Shown: in pieces, positions 24,101 through 34,973 of the stretch
Numbering within the stretch: position 1 is the stretch's first letter
Layout: every line of letters starts with the position of its first letter
Assembly (NCBI RefSeq): GCF_001949145.1
Contig: NW_019091585.1
Coordinates: 393,877 to 457,876 of the forward strand
Source: Acanthaster planci
Taxonomy: Eukaryota > Echinodermata > Asteroidea > Valvatida > Acanthasteridae
Reading direction: 5' to 3'
Length of the DNA: 64,000 bases
Program-made: the position numbers and the translations under genes
The notes under the pieces: model-generated
Seen by the model: the letters and a program-made list of their open reading frames with translations, nothing else
Database searches by the model: none
Told to the model about the DNA's origin: nothing

Positions 24101-25636
24101 CAACAAATAATAAATACATACAAAAGACATATAATTATACATCTTACTCGTAAGAAAGAAGCAGTGAACATTTTTACATGTAGAAATGATCGTTACAAGT
24201 CCTACACATCTAACAAGGCTTATATATACAGGCAGACGTCAAACATGAATACATTTTGAAAGTTTCACATGAACTTGCAAAAGGAGAGGTCAGTTAATGT
24301 AACCTTCTATGAATATTCCAGTGAAATCTATGACATCCATGTCAATGCAAAACTCTTTGGATTGGGGCATCTGGACTGGCAAATGGACGGTAGATTCTGT
24401 TTGGTTTCATGACCTACCAGTGGCTGGATACCACTCTTCGTTGCTGACGAATAACTGGCAGTTAATATTGGGTGGATTGCTTTTCTAATTTTAGGGAGGG
24501 TACAATTTGTAACCTTTAAGGCGTTCATTCATTTATTTCATATCATTTGTATCCAAAATAGTTATTGAAATACATTGAAATTTGTTGTGGTTTTGCAAGC
24601 CAGGTCAATAGTGTAAACAATAAACTATAAATACTAAGAAAAATGTTGCTGAAGGCCTGCGGCCCCCTTCCATCCTTGAAGACCAATGTAAAAGCGCTGG
24701 CACACACATGTGGCCACATGAGTGCAGCTCAAGTACTCTGCTAAGAACAGACCTTGGTGAAAAAAGGCACAACTGGCTCGGAGTCAGTGCCTGTATGTAC
24801 TAGGATTCCTCCTCAAAATAAATGCTTAGATCTAGATTCTTAACAACATGTACTCTCAAAAACATGTTAAAATAATTAAAAATCAAATCAATTACCGTTA
24901 GCAGAAGTGTCATCTGATAACTCCTTTTTACAAATGAAAAACATCTTAGTGGGTATATTACATAGTGTTAGAAAAAGGACAACGCAACAAGGAATTTCAT
25001 GCAAATATAGGGAAAACGTACCACCGCCGGTCAGCATTTTTAAAGTCCAACTGTGTTAAAGGAAAGTGGTTGCTGTTAATTTTTCCACTGAAACAACAAA
25101 CCATGCTGGGGCAAGTTCACTGCACTGCCCGCTACTGGTTAAGGTCCAATGCAAAGCCCTCTGACCTAGGTATTGATTGTACAAGTACACCAATGTGGCA
25201 CAAACTCGAATGACAAGCTGCTTTAGATGCTGCACCTTTCGGAGATTAGGATATGAGCTGAAAACTTTCAGTTTGACACCGTGTAGACATATGTACAGGA
25301 TCAATGCTGAGTGGCCCACATTTGAGGAAAGTGCTCACCTCAACAGGACCTCCGACGTAGCCCTTGATGTACTTTTAACATCACAGGGAAGTGCAGTATA
25401 TAAATGATATCAGACCTCCCATACATTCAGTAAGTGGGGCTGAGATTTATCACCGGTCCTAATGGCTATCTGAATTTGACTCAAACAATCCTATCTGCTT
25501 GGAGGTTTGGAGAATACAAGGTTAACCAAACGGTTAAGAGTGGTACTTCAATAACTTACAGCACCCAGAAGAATCTCAGTCATACCTCTTACAAACCCAG
25601 CCCTGCTTCAAGGGGAATTCCTGACTGCCAGGACCC
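21116..25636. other. Intergenic; possible sulfotransferase polyadenylation sites at the left end
   Basis: AATAAA words at 21754 and 21805 are the first after the sulfotransferase stop on the plus strand, so its 3' UTR could extend about 1.4 kb. Beyond them I see only short unconvincing ORFs, G/C homopolymer runs (for example 23103-23120) and A-runs. No domain or splice-consistent exon set was found. The ORF at 23699-24073 matches nothing I recognise. Confidence 0.5.
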
Positions 25637-26015
25637 NNNNNNNNNNNNNNNNNNNNNNNNNNNNNNNNNNNNNNNNNNNNNNNNNNNNNNNNNNNNNNNN
25701 NNNNNNNNNNNNNNNNNNNNNNNNNNNNNNNNNNNNNNNNNNNNNNNNNNNNNNNNNNNNNNNNNNNNNNNNNNNNNNNNNNNNNNNNNNNNNNNNNNNN
25801 NNNNNNNNNNNNNNNNNNNNNNNNNNNNNNNNNNNNNNNNNNNNNNNNNNNNNNNNNNNNNNNNNNNNNNNNNNNNNNNNNNNNNNNNNNNNNNNNNNNN
25901 NNNNNNNNNNNNNNNNNNNNNNNNNNNNNNNNNNNNNNNNNNNNNNNNNNNNNNNNNNNNNNNNNNNNNNNNNNNNNNNNNNNNNNNNNNNNNNNNNNNN
26001 NNNNNNNNNNNNNNN
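25637..26015. other. Assembly gap (379 N)
   Basis: A run of 379 Ns. Translated ORFs spanning it are not real. Flanking sequence shows no exon that would suggest a gene interrupted by the gap. Confidence 0.95.
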
Positions 26016-26651
26016 ACATTGTAGTCACATCCATCATAGGTCCCAGTGAACCTATCACAAGTCTTGAACCAAGTCCCAAGCTATTCAAATGCATTGTGAC
26101 AGAAAGGATTCCTTTATGACTTTTCACTGTTACTTCTGACTGGACTTGTGGAGAGACTGGTGATGGACAAACTACAACACTGGGGACTGCTTACAATGCA
26201 AGATGCATACATGTACCTGTATTTCAGTGTGCTTCAGGCTGTAGGCTACTTCAAGAGACAAAAATACGTGACCCACTACATGAATCTGTAAATGCTTCTA
26301 TCTTGTGTATGTGGGGCATACATGTACATTCGCAGATGGGATTTTTGTCAAAATTGTGATGTTCGTTTATTCAAAAAAGGAAGAAGATTGGAAAAGCCTT
26401 TCATGTGTTACTCGTAAAAACTGATACAAGTACAAAGTTTTGTTCCTGGAAACTTTGAATTCAGTTCTTATTATCAATAAAAATGTCTTCTTAATACATA
26501 AAAAATGTTCCTGCAGGGGAGATTTTTACACAATGTTAAACGTACAAGGAGAGGAATTCTGTTCATTTTTCCTTGAACTATTTTCAGAACATTCAAACAG
26601 AAAACATTCAACTGCGAGAATTCCAGTTACAGGGAAATGTAGCCAAGTGGT

Positions 26652-27340
26652 TTAACCACTTCCTGCCAGGGCAGTTATCAATGTTGATAATGCTGGGCTG
26701 GGATATTTATCATTTTTTTCTGTTTTCAAAATTCTTAAAAAATTCCTATCTTCATTTACTGGACAATTACAAACACGTGAAGGACTGTCTGGTGTCCACT
26801 CTGGCCCAACAGACAAAATCTATTGACTGGGCCTTGTAACAAAAGACCGTACTCGGAACAAAAGACCATGCTGCTGAGAATGGCCAACATTTTTTCAGTT
26901 GTCAAGAGTAGAGGAAATCCGCCATTGTTTTGAAAGATTATACGACTGTTTGTGGCATTCAGTGTGAGCAGATTACCACCGGGACAAAAGCACTCCAGCA
27001 CTCCAGCGATGAGCGATACAATATCGCTGCACGCTAATCTGGCCCCTTTTGAAAAGATGGCAACGGTTTACTGTGTCCAACTTCGGTAACAAAAAAAAAC
27101 TTATGTAACATCACACAATCTGGGCTCTTTTTACAAGGTGGCAGGCCTGGCTGAAATACTCGGGCATCAATACATGTTGGCTTTCATATTAGAGTAGCCA
27201 CCAGACAGTCACTCTATGGGGTTTGGGCATTCAGGAAAAAAAGATAAGAATTTTTAAAGATTTTTGAAAACCTAAGATATTGAAAAATCGACCGTATGTA
27301 GGCACAGCATTTTTAAAGGCATCCGGCAGGAAGAGGGTAA
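26652..27340. mobile_element. Possible degenerate piggyBac-type MITE pair or remnant
   Basis: The left end reads TTTAACCACTTCCTGCCAGG (26652). The right end near 27318-27337, read on the minus strand, is TTTTACCCTCTTCCTGCCGG, an imperfect inverted match. Its inner flank (ACCGTATGTAGGCACAGCAT) resembles that of the better preserved element at 52282-52458. The TTAA at the right edge has decayed, and the interval is longer than that relative, so it may be two nested remnants. Confidence 0.35.
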
Positions 27341-27347
27341 AACATGG

Positions 27348-27405
27348 GAATAAAAGTGTGATGAAGCAGTTTAAACCGAAACTAACCCATCACACTTTTA
27401 TTTCC
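27348..27405. repeat. Short inverted repeat (17-18 bp stem)
   Basis: GGAATAAAAGTGTGATG is followed about 23 bases later by CATCACACTTTTATTTCC, a nearly perfect inverted match. It lies just beyond the SRCR gene's polyadenylation signal. It is A/T-rich and too small to classify. Confidence 0.55.
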
Positions 27406-27466
27406 ATTCATGAACACCTATTTGGGGGGAAAAAGTAAAAGCCAAAAATTCAATTTTTCCAGTGAT

Positions 27467-27472
27467 TTTATT
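27467..27472 (-). promoter_or_regulatory. Polyadenylation signal AATAAA of the SRCR gene
   Basis: The minus strand reads AATAAA here, about 90 bases after the predicted stop codon at 27562. This supports exon 8 being the terminal exon. Confidence 0.55.
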
Positions 27473-27561
27473 TGATATCTTATTATATCATGATCACTAC
27501 AATTTCAATCAAAAACCTAACAATGCTGGCCAATGAAATATAAGTATCAGCTAATGAATAT

Positions 27562-30500
27562 TCATGCCAAAATGTGGGTGCACTCTACAGAGTAGCAAGA
27601 TCTATCACTGAAGGAAGTCAAGATGTTTCTCCCACCTCTTAGGAGGCATGTGACTCCAGCTGTCAGCTCCCTGTCGCAGACGTGCTTCTGGGCATTGTAC
27701 CACTGGATGCTCCTGCACTGTTCCACCAGTTCCTCCTCGCCGGTACACTCCAAGCCCCACATGCTGACCGGCTCTTTGCCGCTCCCATAGAAGCCAAATT
27801 GTTCCACTGGTTCCCCGCCCTCGTAGCCTAGCTGCCGACATACGACCTGCGCTTCGCTCCTGCCCAGACCCGCACCACACACAGACCCCCAACTGCCACG
27901 GTGATAGACCTCAACCCTTCCGTTGGACGCTTGGGTGCCGTTGCTGAGGCGCACGACAATTTCTATGTCTGATGGGGAAACCGAAACTGGTTAATGGTCA
28001 AAGACTTGCTTATAAAACAAAATAAAATGAACCAACGAACGAATCAACAAATACTAACAATCCAAGGTAGGACTCAAACTTAAAAAACCATGTTTAATTG
28101 ATACATGGAGCGTTTGCGTAGGTTAACATGTTTAGAAGTGTAGACTAAAGTATGAAAAAGTACACTGCTTCATTGGAGCTGTATTTGAATGGCATTTGCC
28201 CATAGACAAATTGACAAATTGGATATGTATTCTACATCCTATGCACAATTGGGCCACAAGACAACTAAGATTCAATCATTACACCAATAATGCATGTTTG
28301 TGAGAGCCAAGGTAAGAATAATTTCATGAGATGACAGATTGAATGTCCTATTCCAAGAGGGAAGACCAGGTGGGATGCAACATTTAATCTGTCACTTGAT
28401 AAAACTACTCTTTCCATTACACAAATTGTGAAAAATTCATCATTCGTCTCATAGATGCCTATTATTAAATCCTTGTTGTGCATGAGTGACTGTTCTACCA
28501 GTACTTTCTTGGCTTGTTGCAAAAGCATGATACCAAATGTTCAGGTTCTAAGCTAGACTGAAAGTTTCTTGGTGTGAGAAGCCGCTACTCAATACTGTGC
28601 TTTCACGATGCAAGTGTGTGGTATAGCATTCTTTGCATGTGTTAACAGCTTCCACTGTGGTGGGCTATATAATCAGTCGCTCTGTCGAACGTACTGAATA
28701 AGTCAATGACACATGATGGATGGCCTCTCATTAAAATGATGGTGATGCATTATGTAAACACACTAAATTTTGCTCTTTGAGGCGGGATGCAGAAGATGAG
28801 CCGCCTTATAAAACTGAAAATTGCAGCCTCGTGTTGGTTGATGATATCGCACATGTGCATCGTACAAGGATTTCACATCTGCCTCATGAAAATATTGGAG
28901 AGTTTTGGTTAGCTGCAGCTTTGCCTGATTCTTTTTTTTCTCATGAGGGAGTCTCCTGGCAAAAATCACAAAGCTAATTGAAATGACTAAAGCGCTAACT
29001 CCTCATTCGCCATGCAGAGACAATTTGATGCCATCCTGAGTGTACTCATTTTGAATAACTGTGCCTACAATGTACTTGTAGTTTTGGAGAATAATGACAT
29101 TAACCCTAACCCCCTAAGGGTGTACATGTATGTAAATCATACTGAAATTGGAGGATTTGGGACTATTGGGGCTACTGAGACAAAGCAAAATTCAAGTGAT
29201 GTACTATCAATGCAACGTATAAGTTCAACATAGGCGAATAACAAATGGGCACATTTTTGGTAGACTAGTATGTCACATTAAATAGCCTGAGTTAATGTAA
29301 TCTGCAGCACACCGGTACATGTACATGTACGTGCATTGTTTATGCTGATGTTTATAATAAATATTAATTTATTGATGATACATTTAGGTTCTTGAATGCA
29401 GACACCGATGTGCAAATAGCCAAACAAAACTTTCCTATAGGTTTGTTCATTAAATATGGATGCATCCAACAGGCTTCACTTTGCACAGCAAGGGCGGCAC
29501 TCCAGTAACATACGGGCAGGACTCACCGCCTCCAATCTTGGATCCATGACAGGCCACGGCAGCCGTTTCCTCAGGCCCGCAATTCTGCCAGTCATGCCGG
29601 TACCACTCCAGCGGGCCACAGCGTGCCAGGTTCTTCTCCAGCCCCGTCCGGCAATCAACACGGTCCAGGAGCAGTGGTCGACTACCGTCACTGAATGTCT
29701 CACCGGATGTCCGGTACAGGGCATTGTAATAGCCCAGCTGGCGGCACACAACCTGCGCCGCCTTCAAGTCAAAGCCTGAGGCGCAGACTGTACCCCACTG
29801 GCCATTGTGGTAGAGTTCCACCTGGCCCTCTTTCTCCATGCTACCTCCTGTCAGCCGGACCTCCACTGACGACACTGTGAGATCATTATTACTGGAATTA
29901 ATTCTAGAAATTAACAGCAGCAACAGGGAATACGGCCGTTTCATAATAGTGCGCCACCAAGAGTTTGCAACCCATTGGCCAATCACAATGCGCGAAATTT
30001 GTCGACCCTTTCCAAACGCGCATTGGGTCGACAAATTTCGCGCATTGTGATTGGCCAACGCGTTGCAAACTCTTGGTAAATCCTGATAAATCTCACCCCT
30101 GAATGTCTAAGAGTCTAAATACGCGCTGAGAAATTTTGCTTACATGTAAATCAAGCACGAGAGCCATCAAATTTTACCATATATAAAGTCCAACTTTGAA
30201 TTAGGACTGAAGCGGCATTTTCTTGTGGGTTCGAAAAAATGGTATTTTTGACCTGGAACACGTTTACCGTGGAATACACGTAAAATAATTGTCAAGGGGT
30301 TGGAAATGGCAAAAAATGAGCAATTCAGAAACAAAATGAAAAATGTAAAAAAGAAAAGTCTTTATACATGTTATAATGGCAATTTGATATGGACTTACAA
30401 AACAGAAAGAAAATAAATTATGTAAGTCACAGAATATTAACAAAATAAATGACTGTTACCCACAGGCATGCATCTTTGCACATTAGTCAAAAGTAAAAAC

Positions 30501-33500
30501 AAGTCTAAATACAAATCAGTCATTTGCGTACCTGTGTCAGGAATCATGTTGCTGTCGCACATGACGCCCGCTGTTTCATGCAACGAACAGTCCGAATGCT
30601 TTGGGTACCATACCAACCCTTGGCAATCTTCCAATGTTTTGGCAGATCGGTTGCACTGTACGTTGTCCAGAATAATCAAGTCCGCATCACCATACCAGCC
30701 TGGCTCCAAGACCTGGTGGACCAGTATTTTTGTGGACATTTACACGAGTTTAAAGAATTTTTCCTCTCGGAAAAGTTTGACAGGTTTTTTCCAACATGTA
30801 ATACTCAACAGCAAGTTTGCTTATGTACAGTACCATGGAAGTAAACAAGACTGAGGCCCTTTTCATGATTAGACCCAACAAACTGCACCGTAAAGCATCT
30901 GCACCATTTCCAACTGGTTACAAAAATTGCTTGACAATTCTGGTGCAAATCCACGATGCATTATCCATGTTAACAGAAGGTCCCTCACTTTTCTTTCTTA
31001 AGTGGTAAGTCAACTGACAATAACCTACACGTAGAAAAAATGCTGAATTCGATCTGTGGAATTTGCCAACTGCTTGTCAATTTGCCAAGTAACATCTGGT
31101 TCATATCATTAGTATGAGTCACAGCTGTGGTCTTGTGAAAAAAACTGTAAAAAATGCTCGCACCTTAAGTGCCTTTCTGTAGTCGAGCTGGCGGCAGAAG
31201 ACGTCGGCCTCTCGTAGGGTAAAGGAATAACCGCAAACACTCCCCCACTCACCATTGTGGTACACCTCCACTCGACCCTCTGACTCCAAAAGTCTGCTAG
31301 CCAAGCGCACCCTCACACTTGGATCTGTGCAGTGAAAGGAAGGAATAAACAGGTGGCTGGCACTGCTGAATGAGTCCAGGGAAATTGACCGGTTCAAGCT
31401 GCAGGTGTCTTTAGCACAATCAGGCTGAGTGTATGCCCAGGCATGGCTGACGGATTAAAGCATCTTATGCACCTCGACTCACCTCTGGACGATGTCTGAA
31501 CATGTTAATCCCCCTTGTCTTTTGCACACACACAAACAAAGTCCAAGAGGTCGGTTGAGGAGGACCATACGTTGAACCTGAACTTGGCCACTCTACACGG
31601 CCTGTTGTGGTGACGAGTATTAGTCTGTGGGTGTTTCCCCGAAGTGTTTGAAAAATCCCAGTGGCAGGGCAGGGAAAAATTCAAGAGACGTTCAAGTGAC
31701 TCCTGGCATTTGGTTGTGAATCAAAACTTAGCTACTCTATTTTGCCTTTCTTGAAACTCAAGGTTTTCAGCCAAAATAATACTGTTCCCAAGTGGCTAAA
31801 GTAATTTTTCTCCATGACATGTGTACATGTACATACTTTCTGGCTCATGGCATTGCACCCCAGCATCCTCACGGTGGTGGCAATGTGTGGACGGGTACCA
31901 CTTCTGCAAGTCACAGTCCAGGATGGATGTTTCCATTCCGCGGCAGCCCACGTCCGACTGCAGTATGGCGCCCTGACCCTGGCCGTAGCCTGACCCCACC
32001 GTGATGGCTGGTCCGAAGCCCAGCTGGCGGCAGACCACCCGGGCATCCTCGATGCCCCACCCATCGTCACAGATCGTACCCCATTCACCATTGTAGAACA
32101 GCTCCACTCGCCCCTCGTACTGTGTGGTGCCATCAGCAAGGCGGATACCGGTTTCATCTACAAGGCATCAAGATATTTGTTTTATGGAAGAACATATATG
32201 ACACAAAAGTCATGTTGGCACTGTTTCCTCTATGGTCATAAATTTCTGGGAGAGGGTAAGAAAACTTGTGAGTTGGCAAACAGGCTGTAGTTGAATGAAA
32301 TAGTAGAGGACTGTGTATGTTTACCGGAAGTTGTTACAGTAAAAAATGGACAGGACAAAATCTTGATGTTAAACTAGGCACTGATTTTTATTTCAAGACA
32401 GAAATCACTCTCTGGTATCAATCTCGTTGTAGTGTCCACACTGAAACACATGAATAACAGGCTAAGGAATGCCCAAGACAGGGCAAAATGTATATGTAAA
32501 ACCATCACAGACACTGTTAAACAGTTCTGGAATTTTATACTGGCCCCCTATGTACTGTACATGTATATTGAGCAATGTGCATCCTTTCAAATTCAAGGAT
32601 TCTACTCTACTGAGGCAAAACCTAGCTTCTCAGGACAAGGGATAGAAACTTCTGGGCAGCAAATGCTATTTCGAGACTACATGCCCCCTAAACAAAGATT
32701 ATGACAAATGGGAAGAGCCACCAACAATGGGATGGATAGCTCAGTTGGTAGAGCACTGGTACGGTGTTCTGGAAGCCACAGGTTCAAATCCCACTCCAGT
32801 CAATTTCTTTGTTCATCTTTATAATCATTTGTAAGCACCAAGTCATTTTCCCTACACAATTTGTTTCAATTTTAACTCCTTTCAAAAGCTATAAGCATCC
32901 TGTTTTGGTGAATGAATTGGGGGCAAATGAAGCGACGTACTTGATGACGCTTTGCAAATGACGCCAGCATCATTGTAATGATCGCAGTTGTGCTGATACC
33001 ATCCTTGGTGGCGGCAGTTGCCCAGTTTCTCCTCATGGCCGTCACAGTCGACAAATGACATCAGGATGGTCCCGTTGCCGGGTCCAAACGGGTCACTATA
33101 TCTCTTGACCGCAACGGCTCTCGTGTATCCCAGCTGACGACAGATGACATGGCCGTCTGTCATGGACCAGCCACTCATGCCACATATCGTCCCCCACTCG
33201 CCATTGTAGTAGACCTCCACCCGGCCAGAGTGGGGTGCTGTCCCATGGACAAGGCGCAGGGACATGGACTCTGGTATTGGCAAACCACAATTGAGGGTGA
33301 GATTTAGACAGGGGCGACATTGGGGGATGAAGAAAATCCACAAAACACCTGGCACAGATTGTAACTATGACAATAAAAAGGACTTTTTTAATACTGATTT
33401 TTAACAACAACAGTGTAATGGGACAGTTTTAAACTAGTCCATAATTTTCCGACATAGACCATGAAGGACAGAGCCAAAGGGGACATTTGTTATTGTCACC

Positions 33501-34973
33501 ACGCCCTACTGGTTTTATGCTGTGAATTTTCATACCTGGAGCACTTGTGATGTCATCCTGATGGCAAGCAACAGCTGCCCTGTACATCTCCGGACCGAGC
33601 ATGTCACTGGCATTGCGGCTATGGCTGCAGTTCATCAACGTCGCCTCGTCTCCCGCGCAAGAGACCAGCTCGTTCCACACTGGGTCTGCCTGGGCCTTGT
33701 CCTTGTAGTTGGCATAGGGGGAGACCAGCTCCCCACAGCCCAGCTGGCGGCAGACGACGCGCCCCTCGGCCACGCCCCAGTGGGTGCGGTAAACATTGAG
33801 CCATTCCCCTAGGTAAACTTGGACCTGACCGCTGCAACGTGTGGCCCCGCCTAACAACCTCAAGGTGTTATCTGAAAGCGAACAGATCACAGGAATCCTA
33901 CCTATTTCGGGTGCATGTACATGTATACAAAGAGGGCAGAGAATTTTTTTGAAGAAAAAAGGTTTGGGGCTGACCATTTTCTTCACCTTATGTAATCTTT
34001 ATACTGGTCACTAATTACATGTATGTTGGGAATGCCAGAAAAGCTAGGAATGAAATATATTATGCCCTCCCTATAGCATCAGTCTCAAATACAGATGGGA
34101 TGATCCTGACTGCACTGCGCTCGGTCAACTGTGATCAGAAAATGTCGAAACAATATTTCTTAACCTCCAAGTTTCGCGGCATAGGGCGTACACCTACCGG
34201 TAATGAGAGTTCATTAGAAAACTGCAAACCCAGCACTTAGCTACTGGTGGCATATATCATTGATGTACATGTACAGTTTATGAAAAGGCAATACCACATG
34301 TGCTATGTGTTCAGTCATACACGGGCACAGCATGACACATTGATGCTGGCTCACTATACATACTGTACATGAATATGTACACGTAGTCGGGCCGTCCCAA
34401 CTGCAACAACATTAGTCAGGGTGTAACAAAATATACCTGTACAGTGTACATGTACTGTGTGCAATGAGCCTACAAGTGTTTTGAGAAATTACTTTCACAA
34501 CTGGTTACAGCTCTCCTTCAGCTCCCAAGAGTGATGTACATCTACTGTGCTCTACCAACTGAGCTACACATGTACCAAGCCCTTTGTTGGTGGCTCTTCC
34601 CATTTGTCAATATCTCTGGGAAGAACCACCAACAAAGGGCTGAGTAGCACAGTTGGTAGAGCACTTGTACAGTATTCCGGAAGCCGCAGGTTCAAATCCC
34701 GCTCCAGTCAATTTCTTTGTTCATCTTTATAATTATGATACACGGTCAAGCTGCACATTGTTGAATAGGGATACATGTACATGTATACGTGTATACCATA
34801 TAACATGTTATTTCCGTGTTAAAAATCTGAAGATGTTTGTATGTACATGTGTATGTCTAGATCAATACTTAAACAGATGGTAAGTCCAACTTACCTGCTG
34901 AAGTTTTAAAAGCGCTAGACTCATTAACAGCAACAGTCATAACTAACGTGGTTACGAGGAACATGAAATGCAT
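27562..34973 (-). CDS. Secreted protein with six SRCR domains, eight exons
   Basis: Probable extracellular receptor or adhesion protein of the scavenger receptor cysteine-rich superfamily; the ligand is unknown. Exons in order: 34973-34895, 33871-33536, 33270-32941, 32157-31837, 31324-31164, 30712-30532, 29874-29527 and 27968-27562. All junctions are GT/AG, and the total of 2163 nt gives 720 aa. Residues 1-21 form a signal peptide (MHFMFLVTTLVMTVAV core). SRCR1 to SRCR6 follow at about 28-131, 140-246, 250-353, 357-462, 472-580 and 588-693. Each carries GEW/GQWG-type and CRQLG motifs. SRCR4 alone is split over two exons (5 and 6, phase 0); the others are single phase 1-1 exons. No transmembrane segment is visible, and the tail is short with two Cys. 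A phase-1 donor (AGAG/GTGGGA, 27636/27635) could instead lead to an unseen further exon. Confidence 0.88.
29956..30077. repeat. Near-perfect palindrome, 53-bp arms, 16-bp loop
   Basis: The left arm is 29956-30008 and the right arm 30025-30077. They are inverted copies with two mismatches, both near the outer third. Each arm contains TTGGCCAATCACAATGCGCG or its complement. It lies in intron 6 of the SRCR gene, 82 bases upstream of exon 7, and would form a strong hairpin in the pre-mRNA. It is probably a hairpin MITE or a recent inverted duplication. Confidence 0.85.
32701..32830 (+). mobile_element. tRNA-derived SINE, copy A
   Basis: The A box TAGCTCAGTTGG (32737-32748) and B box GGTTCAAATCC (32781-32791) form a polymerase III promoter. 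The tail TCAATTTCTTTGTTCATCTT is shared with copy B at 34620-34738. Leader GACAAATGGGAAGAGCCACC is shared with the inverted copy at 34545-34609. The anticodon and T stems do not pair well, so it is not a working tRNA gene. It lies in SRCR intron 3, opposite to the gene. Confidence 0.7.
34545..34609 (-). mobile_element. Truncated inverted SINE, head-to-head with copy B
   Basis: Read on the minus strand, this starts TGACAAATGGGAAGAGCCAC and runs through an A box (TAGCTCAGTTGG) to a break at GAGCACAG. It therefore holds only the 5' half of the SINE. Together with copy B it forms an imperfect palindrome of about 130 bp in SRCR intron 1. Confidence 0.7.
34620..34738 (+). mobile_element. tRNA-derived SINE, copy B
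   Basis: It has A-box TAGCACAGTTGG (34645-34656), B-box GGTTCAAATCC (34690-34700), and the same TTTCTTTGTTCATCTTTATA tail as copy A. A single base change in the A box and mismatched stems argue against a functional tRNA. It sits in SRCR intron 1. Confidence 0.7.

Noticed and set aside
25576-26127. 183- and 196-aa ORFs across the second gap
   Set aside because: They exist only because the N run contains no stop codons.
32731-32800. Apparent tRNA gene (good A and B boxes)
   Set aside because: The D arm pairs, but the anticodon and T stems do not, and the flanks are shared with other copies. It is a SINE, not a working tRNA gene.
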